Shown one piece after another: positions 26,470 through 34,547 of a stretch of DNA of 64,000 nt. The translations under genes and the position numbers were made by a program. The notes beneath the pieces are model-generated. The model ran no database searches. It was given only the letters and a program-made list of their open reading frames with translations, and was not told the origin of the DNA. Numbering within the stretch: the first letter of the stretch is position 1; each line of letters opens with the position of its first letter. Location of the stretch: positions 1-64,000 of the forward strand of contig JAKVJJ010000002.1 in the NCBI GenBank assembly GCA_022487055.1, given 5' to 3'. This DNA comes from Oscillospiraceae bacterium. GTDB lineage: Bacteria; Bacillota; Clostridia; Oscillospirales; Acutalibacteraceae.

Positions 26470-27011
26470 GCTTCCGGCTCCTCTGGCGCAGCTTCTTCGT
26501 CAGCAGGCGTAACGGCAGGCGCGGGCTGTTCCGGTTCTGCAGAATTTTCCGGCGGAGTGGACGGGGCAGAAGCGGTATCCGGATTTTCTTTGTCTTTTGG
26601 CTGTTCCATATCTTCCTCACTGGATTTGACATATTCCAGGTCCGTATCGCTGATTTCGTCGCCTTCATGGAATTTGCAGGCGCTGCAATCATCACTGCAG
26701 TCGGCACATTCGGATTCATCCACATCAGCGTAACTGGATTCACGAATTTCATCCATTCGCTCAAAGGCACGTTTCATGCGGTGGTCACTGTCATCAATGC
26801 AGGCACACAATGCATCGGTTTCGGCGTTTCCTTGTCCGCGCAGATGCTCATAAAAATATTTACCCAGTGCAACATAAGCGCGGGCACTGTTTTCCCGTTC
26901 GTTTTTAATGACAATATGCAGACGGCTGATTACAGCAGCGCGGTGGTTCTTTTCGCGCAGGCTGTCCAGCGAGCTGGCAATCTGACCGCCGATAGAATCG
27001 AAAAATCCCAT
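26466..27011 (-). CDS. Unknown acidic protein coupled to mnmA
   Basis: A 181-residue protein. The helical N-terminal part (SIGGQIASSLDSLREKNHRA and ENSARAYVALGKYFYEHLRG) is followed by a cysteine cluster CADCSDDCSAC (about 110-120). A long disordered Glu/Pro/Ala tail ends it. The cysteine spacing could bind a metal. GGAGGG precedes the ATG. The stop overlaps the mnmA start, so it may support sulfur transfer or tRNA modification, a guess from context only. Confidence 0.7.
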   Translation of the reverse strand: MGFFDSIGGQIASSLDSLREKNHRAAVISRLHIVIKNERENSARAYVALGKYFYEHLRGQGNAETDALCACIDDSDHRMKRAFERMDEIRESSYADVDESECADCSDDCSACKFHEGDEISDTDLEYVKSSEEDMEQPKDKENPDTASAPSTPPENSAEPEQPAPAVTPADEEAAPEEPEA

Positions 27012-27204
27012 ATTGTTCCCTCCGTGCCGCAGCCGGGTTTGCCGGTGCGGAAAGATTTTGCTGTTGGCTGATTTTTACTTATTATACCGCATCTGACCTT
27101 TAATTAACAGCCATAATTCGTCTGTTAAAAATTGTTTACAATTTGCAGGATAAAATTTTATGGCAGAAAAGCTTTCATCAGTAGGCATCGGGCGATACTT
27201 GTGC

Positions 27205-27210
27205 TATAAT
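27205..27210 (+). promoter_or_regulatory. Extended -10 promoter of the CpXC gene
   Basis: TGCTATAAT with the TG at 27202-27203; no clear -35. Confidence 0.55.
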
Positions 27211-27259
27211 AAAGAATATTGCTCAGATGAGTAAAAAGACACGGGGGTGTTTTGACTTT

Positions 27260-27913
27260 ATGTCTACTCAGGTAAATAAAGATGTCTGCTGCCCGCAGTG
27301 CGGCAAGCCGGTGCGCACAAAAATGTGGACCGGCATCAGCGCGGACACAGAGCCTGCCCTGCGGCAGAAAGTGCTGGATGAAACGCTGTTTGACTGGCAG
27401 TGTCCGCACTGTGGCTATCAGGCAGAGCTGGTTTATCCATGCCTTTATCATGACAAAGCAAGAAAATTCATGATTTATCTGGTGCCGGAGGGAAACAATC
27501 AGATGCTGCGCAAAGTGGAAGTTGACACACGCTTCCCACAGCTGGCCGGTGTGCGGAAACGCGCGGTGGTTTCTCCAATGGAGCTGAAGGAAAAGGTGCT
27601 GATTTTTGAGGCCGGCCTGGATGACATCAGTGTGGAACTGGTTAAAACCGGTTTGGCGGCGATTGTCGAGGATAAGCAAAAAGAAACGGTCGATGCCGGC
27701 TGTTTCTGCTTTGCCAACCAGCAGACAGACCGCATCGGTTTTCTTTTCTTTGTGGATGGGGAGGAAACCCCGCTGAAAAAGGCAACTCGTTTTGCTACTT
27801 ATCAGAAAGCAATGGAAATTAGCAAGCAGTGCGGCGAGAAACCAAGCGACGACTTCATTCATGTGGACAGTCGGATGGCGGCACGTTTGCTGGAAAAATA
27901 TCAGAGAATATAG
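27260..27913 (+). CDS. CpXC zinc-ribbon domain protein
   Basis: A 217-residue protein beginning with a split zinc ribbon, CCPQCGKP and WQCPHCGYQAEL (about residues 9-55), the CpXC domain layout. The rest is an alpha/beta region without recognised motifs. CpXC proteins are common in Clostridia and have no assigned function. ATG 27260 follows GGGGGTG; the in-frame ATG at 27227 lies before this site. Confidence 0.78.
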   Translation: MSTQVNKDVCCPQCGKPVRTKMWTGISADTEPALRQKVLDETLFDWQCPHCGYQAELVYPCLYHDKARKFMIYLVPEGNNQMLRKVEVDTRFPQLAGVRKRAVVSPMELKEKVLIFEAGLDDISVELVKTGLAAIVEDKQKETVDAGCFCFANQQTDRIGFLFFVDGEETPLKKATRFATYQKAMEISKQCGEKPSDDFIHVDSRMAARLLEKYQRI

Positions 27914-27921
27914 CAAATTGT

Positions 27922-27950
27922 AAAATCCGCAGAATCACTGCGGATTTTTT
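27922..27950 (+). terminator. Terminator after the CpXC gene
   Basis: Stem AAAATCCGCAG / CTGCGGATTTT with loop AATCA, then a T run. Confidence 0.9.
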
Positions 27951-27999
27951 AATAACTGCTTCGTTTGCACAGCAGAATGGATTCTGTCGGATTTTGTGT

Positions 28000-28005
28000 T
28001 ATAAT
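28000..28005 (+). promoter_or_regulatory. Extended -10 promoter of the aminotransferase gene
   Basis: TGTTATAAT (TG at 27997-27998, TATAAT 28000-28005); the -35 is weak. Confidence 0.55.
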
Positions 28006-28039
28006 GATGTAAAGTGATAAAGGGAAGGAAGGATAGAGC

Positions 28040-29209
28040 GTGCGGTTTGCAAAGAGAATGGAGCAGTTTGAGGAGGGAGTCTTCTCAGAACTGCTGGCCA
28101 TGAAAAAAGGGAAAGAGGAGGCTGGCACAACGGTCATTGACCTGAGTGTCGGTACGCCCAATATTCCGCCGGCCGAATGTATCCGGCGTACGCTGGCGGA
28201 TGCGGCACGGGATCCACGGCAATATGTTTATGCCATTAGCGACACTCCGGAACTGCAGCAGGCGGTGGTTCAGTGGTATGCTCGCCGCTATGGTGTCACA
28301 CTGAATCCGGAGACGCAGGTGGCCTCTCTGCTTGGCTCGCAGGAGGGACTGACACACATTGCGCTGTCTATTGTTGACTCAGGAGATACAGTGCTGGTGC
28401 CGGACCCCTGCTACCCTGCCTTTAGCTGCGGCCCGATGATTGCCGGCGCGCGTTTGTGCCGGATGCCGCTCAAAAAGGAAAACGATTATCTGATTGATTT
28501 TGACGCGATTCCCGAAAAAGACGCAAAAGCGGCAAAAATGATGGTCGTATCTTATCCGAACAACCCCACTGCATCGGTCGCGCCAGACTGGTTTTATGAG
28601 AAATTGATTGCCTTCGCAAAGAAGTACGATATTATTGTGGTGCATGACAATGCCTACAGCGAACTGGTCTTTGACGGAAAAAGCTGCGGCAGTTTTCTGA
28701 AGTTCCCTGGTGCCATGGATGTCGGGGTTGAATTTAATTCCCTTAGCAAAACCTATGGTATGGCGGGTGCGCGTGTCGGTTTCTGTCTTGGCAACGCGGA
28801 AATAGTTGGAATGCTCAAGAAGCTGAAGTCCAACATGGATTACGGAATGTTCCTGCCCATCCAGAACGCTGCGGCAGAGGCGATTACCGGGGAACAGTCC
28901 TGTGTTGCACGGACGTGTGCGGCATATGAAAAACGCCGGAATCTGCTGTGCGAGCTTTTTGACAAACTGGGATGGCACTTTGAAAAGCCGGCGGCCACCA
29001 TGTTTGTCTGGGCAGCGGTTCCGGCATCCTATGGGACGGATGACCGGCGCTTTGCCCGTGATTTGCTGAATCAGGCAGGGGTGCTGGTCACCCCCGGCAG
29101 CGCTTTTGGCCCGGCGGGGTGTGGTCATGTGCGCATGGCGCTGGTGCAGGACGAAAAGGCACTGCAGGAAGCAGCCGAGCGTATGAGTAAAACCGAGATT
29201 TTTAACTAA
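28040..29209 (+). CDS. Class I/II pyridoxal-phosphate aminotransferase
   Basis: A 389-residue fold-type I aminotransferase. Visible are IDLSVGTPNIPP, the cofactor-contact segment SYPNNPT (171-177), HDNAYSEL, the Schiff-base lysine K237 in NSLSKTYGMAGARVGF and the C-terminal Arg region HVRMALV. It is related to the LL-diaminopimelate and aspartate/aromatic aminotransferases; the substrate cannot be fixed from sequence. The start is GTG 28040 with GGAAGGA upstream. It is a single-gene unit. Confidence 0.9.
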   Translation: MRFAKRMEQFEEGVFSELLAMKKGKEEAGTTVIDLSVGTPNIPPAECIRRTLADAARDPRQYVYAISDTPELQQAVVQWYARRYGVTLNPETQVASLLGSQEGLTHIALSIVDSGDTVLVPDPCYPAFSCGPMIAGARLCRMPLKKENDYLIDFDAIPEKDAKAAKMMVVSYPNNPTASVAPDWFYEKLIAFAKKYDIIVVHDNAYSELVFDGKSCGSFLKFPGAMDVGVEFNSLSKTYGMAGARVGFCLGNAEIVGMLKKLKSNMDYGMFLPIQNAAAEAITGEQSCVARTCAAYEKRRNLLCELFDKLGWHFEKPAATMFVWAAVPASYGTDDRRFARDLLNQAGVLVTPGSAFGPAGCGHVRMALVQDEKALQEAAERMSKTEIFN

Positions 29210-29240
29210 AAATGAAGAAGCTGTGGAAAACCTGCCGCAC

Positions 29241-29777
29241 TTATTCGGTATCAGAGTCGTCGCAGTAAAGAATGCCAAACTGCCGAAGCTGCTCCGTTAC
29301 CCGCCGGAAGGCATCCTCATCCGGGCACAGCAGGGTATGCAGATGAATGCCGTCTGTTAAAATGGAAAGCGGTGCGGAATTGCTTTCTGTTACTTTGCGG
29401 ATGAATGCGTCGGCGTCATAGCGGGAAAAAATGTGAAGTTTGCCGCTGAGCTGTCCGTAAACACGGTGGGAGACAATCACATCCAGTACGGCACAGCCAT
29501 TGTCGGTAATGGTGTAAAGCTCCTGCCGCAGCGGTTCCAGCCCGGTGTGACAGCAGGCGATGGTGCGCCGAATGCCGGTTTGCTGTGCCGAATGTTCCAG
29601 AATATATCCGCGCGGTGTGGCCGTGATGTGCGTTTGTGCCGCCCGCAGCAGAGCGATGTCGCCCACAATGATTTGGCGGCTCACTTGATATTTTTTGGCG
29701 AGAGCAGAGGCGCTCAGCGGAACTTGGCTGCTTGCCAACTGCTGCAGGATTGCGTTTCTGCGTTCTACCGGTGTCAA
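29241..29777 (-). CDS. niaR: NiaR-type transcription repressor (HTH + 3H domain)
   Basis: A 178-residue protein. The N-terminal winged helix (ERRNAILQQLASSQVPLSAS, then ALAKKYQVSRQIIVGDI) is followed by a 3H domain with its three histidines in CCHTG, VSHRVYGQL and DGIHLHTL. In Firmicutes NiaR (YrxA) represses niacin uptake and NAD synthesis genes in response to nicotinate. No such gene is nearby. The start appears to be TTG 29777 with AGGAAAG about 14 bases upstream. The gene has a promoter of its own and a leader hairpin. Confidence 0.85.
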   Translation of the reverse strand: MTPVERRNAILQQLASSQVPLSASALAKKYQVSRQIIVGDIALLRAAQTHITATPRGYILEHSAQQTGIRRTIACCHTGLEPLRQELYTITDNGCAVLDVIVSHRVYGQLSGKLHIFSRYDADAFIRKVTESNSAPLSILTDGIHLHTLLCPDEDAFRRVTEQLRQFGILYCDDSDTE

Positions 29778-29810
29778 TAAAAAAACCAGCTTTCCTGTGA
29801 AAAATCACAA

Positions 29811-29830
29811 GGCGGTAAAAAATTACCGCC
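29811..29830 (-). promoter_or_regulatory. Hairpin in the niaR 5' leader
   Basis: A perfect stem GGCGGTAA / TTACCGCC with a short A/T loop at 29811-29830, 34 bases upstream of the niaR start. On the plus strand it is followed by TTTTTATTTTT, a terminator-like arrangement. It lies just downstream of a minus-strand promoter (TTGATG-17-TATACT). Confidence 0.55.
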
Positions 29831-30007
29831 TTTTTATTTTTAGTATACCAAAATGCAGGGAAGGCATCAAGCACTGCCCTGTTAATTCTTGGTTTAGACT
29901 TTTTATTTTTAATCCTTTGTAGTACAATAAGCATTACGGTTGTCTTGCTGCGGCTTTGCGGCAAGCCCGAATTTTTAGAACAGTGGCAAAGATGGAGTTA
30001 ACCTGAT

Positions 30008-31225
30008 ATGAAACGAAAAATTTATCTGATTGGTGCCGGTGCCGGCGGAGAAAAAGGACCGACATTGGCGGCAAAAGAAGCATTGGCCGGCTGCACCTGT
30101 GTTTTTGGCAGCACAACTCTGCTGGAGAGTCTCCATCTCTCTTGTGCAAGTACAGCACTGACTAGCTCGAAAAAGATAAAAGAATATCTGGAGGAGCATC
30201 CCGATGTGCACACAGCGGCGGTGATTCTGCCGGGTGACCCCGGTTTTGGCAAAGAAGGGGAAGAACTGCGTGCTGGGCTGAAGGATTTCTGCACAGTGGA
30301 GACGCTGGCGGGTGTGGGCCTGATTTCCTATTTCTGCGCACGCATTGGGTGCGGTTGGCAGGGAGCTGCACTTCTGTCGGATGGTGCGGACGCACAGGCG
30401 GTTGTGAGCGCTGTGCGCACAAATGAACGCACTTTCTTAATTGCCGGAAACGGTCACTGCAGTGCGCAGGAAGTGTGCGGTCTGCTGTGCGGCGGCGGAT
30501 TGGGTACACTGCAGGTCGTTGTGGGGGAAGCGCTGGGCACAGACCGTGAGAGCATCAGTTTTGGCAGTGCAGCGGAACTTTCTCTGCGGAAATTCATGCC
30601 GGTGAGTGTGCTGTGTGTGGAGAATCCGGAACCGGTGCGGGCGCAAATGCGCATCTGCATTCCGGATGACGAATTTTTCCACAGCGGAATGTCGATGACC
30701 AGAAGCGAAGTCCGTGCCGCCAGTGTGGGCAAACTTTGTCTGAAACCGAACAGTGTGGTTTATGACATTGGCTGTGGTACCGGTTCCGTCAGTGTGGAAT
30801 GTGCTTTGCAGGCGCGTGCGGGCATTGTGTATGCGATTGATAAAAACCGAAACGCACTGGAGTTGACGGAAAAAAACCGCATAAAATTTGGTGCTTATAA
30901 CATCAAAATCGTTGAAGGAGAAGCGCCTGATGTGCTCAGGGGACTGCCGATGCCGGACTGCGTATTTATCGGCGGCAGCACAGGAAGTCTGCCGGAAATT
31001 ATGGAAGCGGTGCTGGACAAGAATCCGCGGGTGCGCATTGTGCTGAATGCCATTTCATTGGAAACAGTGCTGCAAGCAGTGCAGTGTCTGGAACATCTGG
31101 CGCTGGCGGATGTGGATATTGTGCAGCTCAGTGCTGCCAAGTGCCGTCCGGCAGGCGGACACAAGCTGATGCAGGCGCAGAATCCGGTGTATATTATCAG
31201 CGGCACCGGTGCCGGAGAAAAATAA
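30008..31225 (+). CDS. CbiE-CbiT fusion (CobL-like precorrin-6Y methyltransferase)
   Basis: A 405-residue protein with two enzymes in one chain. The N-terminal CbiE tetrapyrrole C5-methyltransferase domain (about 1-200) shows KRKIYLIGAGAGGEKGPTL and VILPGDPGFG. The C-terminal CbiT C15-methyltransferase/decarboxylase domain (about 210-400) shows the SAM motif VVYDIGCGTGSVSVE and IGGSTGSLPEIM. It would act late in corrin ring synthesis. GGAG lies about ten bases before the ATG. No other cobalamin gene lies within the window, so the gene is an orphan here. Confidence 0.92.
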   Translation: MKRKIYLIGAGAGGEKGPTLAAKEALAGCTCVFGSTTLLESLHLSCASTALTSSKKIKEYLEEHPDVHTAAVILPGDPGFGKEGEELRAGLKDFCTVETLAGVGLISYFCARIGCGWQGAALLSDGADAQAVVSAVRTNERTFLIAGNGHCSAQEVCGLLCGGGLGTLQVVVGEALGTDRESISFGSAAELSLRKFMPVSVLCVENPEPVRAQMRICIPDDEFFHSGMSMTRSEVRAASVGKLCLKPNSVVYDIGCGTGSVSVECALQARAGIVYAIDKNRNALELTEKNRIKFGAYNIKIVEGEAPDVLRGLPMPDCVFIGGSTGSLPEIMEAVLDKNPRVRIVLNAISLETVLQAVQCLEHLALADVDIVQLSAAKCRPAGGHKLMQAQNPVYIISGTGAGEK

Positions 31226-31309
31226 AATCTTTTCCAGCAATGCAAGCAATAAGCCTTTTGCAGTCAGAAGTCACTGGGAATAAAACACAGGCAGTATCCT
31301 AAAAAATAA

Positions 31310-31363
31310 AAAAAGCATCCCGAACACGGCAGAAAACCTGCCCAGTGTCCGGGATGCTTTTTA
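31310..31363. terminator. Bidirectional terminator after the CbiET gene
   Basis: Stem AAAAAGCATCCCG / CGGGATGCTTTTT with T runs on both strands; its right arm overlaps the stop codon of the convergent small gene. Confidence 0.9.
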
Positions 31364-31579
31364 TAGCTTAAATTCCTGTGGATTCGGTTTTGGCAACGGC
31401 GGCTGAACCAGCGGCACCCGGCGAAGCGGATTATACCGGAAATGGGTACAGGCACCGGATGCAGAAGCCTTTTTGCCAAGCAGACAGGTGGTGCAGCCAC
31501 TTTCCCCCGCCGCATGGGCGCAGTAATCACACCGAGGCTGAACGGCGCTGCCGAAAAGACGTTTTTTCTGACCTTTCAT
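31361..31579 (-). CDS. Small cysteine-containing protein of unknown function
   Basis: A 72-residue protein with CDYCAH, CTTC and a later Cys (about residues 17-43), a possible metal site, and a Pro-rich tail ending PPLPKPNPQEF. GGGGGAG precedes the ATG. It resembles small uncharacterised clostridial proteins, but no named family was recognised. It lies 54 bases downstream of ylbJ. Confidence 0.65.
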   Translation of the reverse strand: MKGQKKRLFGSAVQPRCDYCAHAAGESGCTTCLLGKKASASGACTHFRYNPLRRVPLVQPPLPKPNPQEFKL

Positions 31580-31633
31580 GGGGCTCCCCCTTGCAAGTGA
31601 AATGATTCATTAGGGTTGGAAATCTGCTGTATA

Positions 31634-32686
31634 TTATACCACAGAATCATGCTGACCGCCACTGTCAATCAGCAACGCTACACAAAGAATGACCAGTGCG
31701 ATGCCGGCAGCGGTTCCGCCGGAAAATTCGGGATGGCTTTGCGCAAAGCTGCCAAATACGTCAATCACAGGCGGCAGAGGCGGTTTCGAGGCGAATTGTG
31801 CCTGGAACGGAAGGGTAATCAGAGCGGCAATCCCGCCTTGCAGGGCACGGCACAGGAAAAATTTACCGATTCGTATAGGAAAGGAAAGCCCTTGCAGCAC
31901 CTGAAGATGAACACACAGTCCGCCCCAACCAAGTACCAAGGAAAAGCACCACAGCGGTGCATGAACCGAGGCCAGTGTCCGGCAACCAAGCGTTACTTCA
32001 CAGACACTGGCGGTGGCAGCCAGCGCCGTACCGGAGAAAAACCGCTGCAGGATGCACAGAAATGTGCTGAAAAGAATGACGAAGCAGCACATCAGCAGCA
32101 TGGAGGAGGCGCCGTCACGGGCGGAAATGAGCAGAGATTTGGCAGCGGACGGCCATTTTGTGCGGCATGGCGGAGGAGCGGCATCCCGGTGGTGCGGCAG
32201 GCCGATCAGTACGCCGACGGCCAGACCGGAAAGCAGGTGTACCAGCAGCAGAAAGCGCCCTGCCTGCACGCTGCCGATAAACCCAAGGCCTACGGCGGTG
32301 CAAATAAAAGCCGGGCCGCCGTTGACCGAAAACAGCACCAACCGCTCAGCCTGCTCTTTGGTTAATTCTCCGCTCTCATACAGTGCCTCGGCACCGCGGG
32401 AACCGGTTGGATATCCGCCAATCATACCCATAAGAATGGCGGGTGCGGCGGTGGGCGGCAACGCGAAAAGCCGGGCGAACGGCCTGCCGATACGTCGGCC
32501 GATTGCAGAGGAGATGCCGCTTTTAATTAGAAAGACTGTGATAACCAGAAATGGATACAGGGATGGAATCAGCACACCCAGGCAGGTGGCAATGCCGGCG
32601 CTGGCTCCCTCCGATGCCTGACGCGGAAAGATAAGCAGGGCTGCCGCCAGAAGAATTGCGGCAGTGCCTGCTATTTTTTTAGACAT
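31634..32686 (-). CDS. ylbJ: Sporulation integral membrane protein YlbJ
   Basis: A 350-residue multi-spanning protein (about eight hydrophobic segments) with the nucleoside-recognition/gate-type motifs PSLYPFLVITVFLIKSG and GMIGGYPTGSRGAEALYE. In Bacillus YlbJ is a mother-cell protein needed for spore cortex formation. GAGGAGGAG lies before the ATG. It is divergent from yqfC with a possible sigma-E promoter upstream. Confidence 0.92.
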   Translation of the reverse strand: MSKKIAGTAAILLAAALLIFPRQASEGASAGIATCLGVLIPSLYPFLVITVFLIKSGISSAIGRRIGRPFARLFALPPTAAPAILMGMIGGYPTGSRGAEALYESGELTKEQAERLVLFSVNGGPAFICTAVGLGFIGSVQAGRFLLLVHLLSGLAVGVLIGLPHHRDAAPPPCRTKWPSAAKSLLISARDGASSMLLMCCFVILFSTFLCILQRFFSGTALAATASVCEVTLGCRTLASVHAPLWCFSLVLGWGGLCVHLQVLQGLSFPIRIGKFFLCRALQGGIAALITLPFQAQFASKPPLPPVIDVFGSFAQSHPEFSGGTAAGIALVILCVALLIDSGGQHDSVV

Positions 32687-32710
32687 ACATTCTCCTCCTC
32701 TCGTCCACTA

Positions 32711-32739
32711 TGCATATGCGCAGCGATGCGGGAATATTT
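32711..32739 (-). promoter_or_regulatory. Possible sigma-E promoter of ylbJ
   Basis: On the minus strand, AAATATT (-35) and CATATGCA (-10), 14 bases apart, partly match the Bacillus sigma-E pattern KMATATT-N14-CATACAMT. The position, about 25 bases before the ylbJ start, fits a mother-cell sporulation gene. Confidence 0.45.
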
Positions 32740-32819
32740 TTGAAAGGGAGTAAAACAGATTTTTGCTTCAGTTTTCAACAGATTTTCAGGAAACGGTTGA
32801 AAAGAAGGAGATGCCGATT

Positions 32820-33116
32820 ATGAAATTCCCGGAAAAGCCGTCCCTGCTGACACAGTCCGGAGAGAAAATAGAAATTGCCGGAAATCGGGAAGCCACAGTG
32901 GATGGGTGCGGCGGGGTGCTGGAATATACGCAGGAAGTTATCAGTATTCGATATGGCAAAGGGATTGCCCGGTTTGCAGGGCGCGGGCTTGCTCTGCACA
33001 GTCTGGCGGCACATTCCCTTGTCATATCGGGTTATATTACGGATATTGCCTATGCCTCACGCAGCGAAATGCTGCCGGAGCTGCCCAAGCCGGAGCAGAA
33101 GGAGGAGCAGAAATGA
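32820..33116 (+). CDS. yqfC: Sporulation protein YqfC
   Basis: A 98-residue protein with the YqfC pattern: a beta-rich domain with REATVDGCGGVLEYTQEVIS and LVISGYITDIAY. It is a small sigma-E-regulon protein in Bacillus and is almost always next to yqfD. ATG 32820 is chosen because GAAGGAG lies nine bases upstream; ATG 32811 abuts that site. It overlaps yqfD by the ATGA junction. Confidence 0.9.
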   Translation: MKFPEKPSLLTQSGEKIEIAGNREATVDGCGGVLEYTQEVISIRYGKGIARFAGRGLALHSLAAHSLVISGYITDIAYASRSEMLPELPKPEQKEEQK

Positions 33117-34285
33117 GCGTTATGCATTGGCTTACTGGCTGGGTGCGCTTTCAGGTGGTGACGCCGCGGGGAGGAGAGCGTTTTCTGAACTACTGTACGC
33201 GTACCGGTTTGATTCTCTGGCAGGTGCGGCCAGGGAAAAAAGGGATAACTGCCTGTGTCAGGGCAAATCAGTATCATCTGCTGCGCGTTCCGGCAAGACG
33301 GGCGAAAGTACGCCTGCATATTCTGCGCCGAGGAGGCCTGCCGCTGAAGCTGAATCATCTGCGCAACCGGCCGGGGCTGGCGGCAGGATTCTGCCTTTTC
33401 TGGGCGGTGCTGATTGGGCTGGGGCAGTGCTTCTGGACGGTGGAAGTCGGCGGCTGTCAAACAGTGCCGGAAACAGCACTGCGGGCATCCCTGGCAGCAC
33501 AGGGAGTGGCACCCGGAAAATTGAAAAAAGGATTTTGCGCCAAGGAAATTCAGCTAAAAATCATGGAGCAATTTCCCCAGATAAGCTGGATAAGTATTAA
33601 CAACCACGGCGGGGACATTGATGTGCATCTTACGGAAAAGGACACCGCACCGCCGGTTGCCGACCAGACCGGATGGTATCAGCTTCGTGCTTCACAGAGA
33701 GGCCGAATTGTGGAGGTGCACGTTACAGCCGGCACAGCAGTGGTGCACTCCGGGGACGGCGTGGTCAAGGGGCAGCTTCTGGCTTCGGCTGTGGTGGAAA
33801 ATAAAGATGAGAAATTCATGCGGCTTTATCATGCCGCCGGTACGGTGACAGCAGAAACAAAGCATACCCTGCAGGTCACCGTACCCTTGGACTTTGCACA
33901 ATGGGAGGTTTGCGGCGACTCTGTTGAGAGAAGTTTCCTGCAGATTTTTGGAATGCAGATTCCGCTTTCCATCAAGCTTCCTCCGCAGGGACAGCTCCGG
34001 CGAAGCGGTGAAGTGACGGCGGTGCGCCTGTGCGGAAAGGAACTGCCGGTTTCTTTGATGCGGGAAAAATTGACACCGGTGCGGTCAGCCATTCACCATC
34101 GCAGCAGACAGCAGGCAGAGCAGCAGGCAAAGCAGCTGATGGCGGCACGCGAAAAAAGCGAATTAGCAAAGGCCCAGATTACACAGCGGCATGACACAGT
34201 GAAGGTTTCCTCTGCAGGGGTAACCATTACCCGCCAGTTCGTCTGCCGGGAGAACATTGCAGAGGAAGTTAAAATCTCGCAGTGA
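33113..34285 (+). CDS. yqfD: Sporulation protein YqfD
   Basis: A 390-residue protein with a basic N-terminal region, a single membrane segment (about 86-108, GLAAGFCLFWAVLIGLGQCF) and a large extracytoplasmic part. That part has the POTRA-like segment QLKIMEQFPQISWISINNHG and the tail VKVSSAGVTITRQFVCRENI. YqfD belongs to the sporulation-specific set in Firmicutes and probably acts in the mother cell or spore envelope. GGAGGAG overlaps the end of yqfC. Coupled translation with yqfC is evident. Confidence 0.92.
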   Translation: MSVMHWLTGWVRFQVVTPRGGERFLNYCTRTGLILWQVRPGKKGITACVRANQYHLLRVPARRAKVRLHILRRGGLPLKLNHLRNRPGLAAGFCLFWAVLIGLGQCFWTVEVGGCQTVPETALRASLAAQGVAPGKLKKGFCAKEIQLKIMEQFPQISWISINNHGGDIDVHLTEKDTAPPVADQTGWYQLRASQRGRIVEVHVTAGTAVVHSGDGVVKGQLLASAVVENKDEKFMRLYHAAGTVTAETKHTLQVTVPLDFAQWEVCGDSVERSFLQIFGMQIPLSIKLPPQGQLRRSGEVTAVRLCGKELPVSLMREKLTPVRSAIHHRSRQQAEQQAKQLMAAREKSELAKAQITQRHDTVKVSSAGVTITRQFVCRENIAEEVKISQ

Positions 34286-34404
34286 AACGGCGGAAGGGAG
34301 CAGTCCGCTTCCTAAAACGGTTTAGAATTCCCCCAAAAAGCGAAATGCCGGAAAAAAGGATTGATTTTCTGTAAAAATGAACACAATAAGTTAGGGAAAA
34401 CATA

Positions 34405-34433
34405 GTGACTATGGATGATTTCTGTGGTATGAT
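34405..34433 (+). promoter_or_regulatory. Promoter upstream of phoH-ybeY
   Basis: GTGACT (34405-34410), 17-base spacer, TATGAT (34428-34433) with an extended -10 TG at 34425-34427. The leader is about 105 bases. Confidence 0.6.
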
Positions 34434-34547
34434 AAAAAGGAGTCCATATACCTGCATCACGGAACTGTTGCTTGTTACTAACTTGTATGCCGTACAGTCT
34501 CCGCCACGCAGATTTTCAGATAAAAAAGCGAGTGTAAGGTGAAATGT

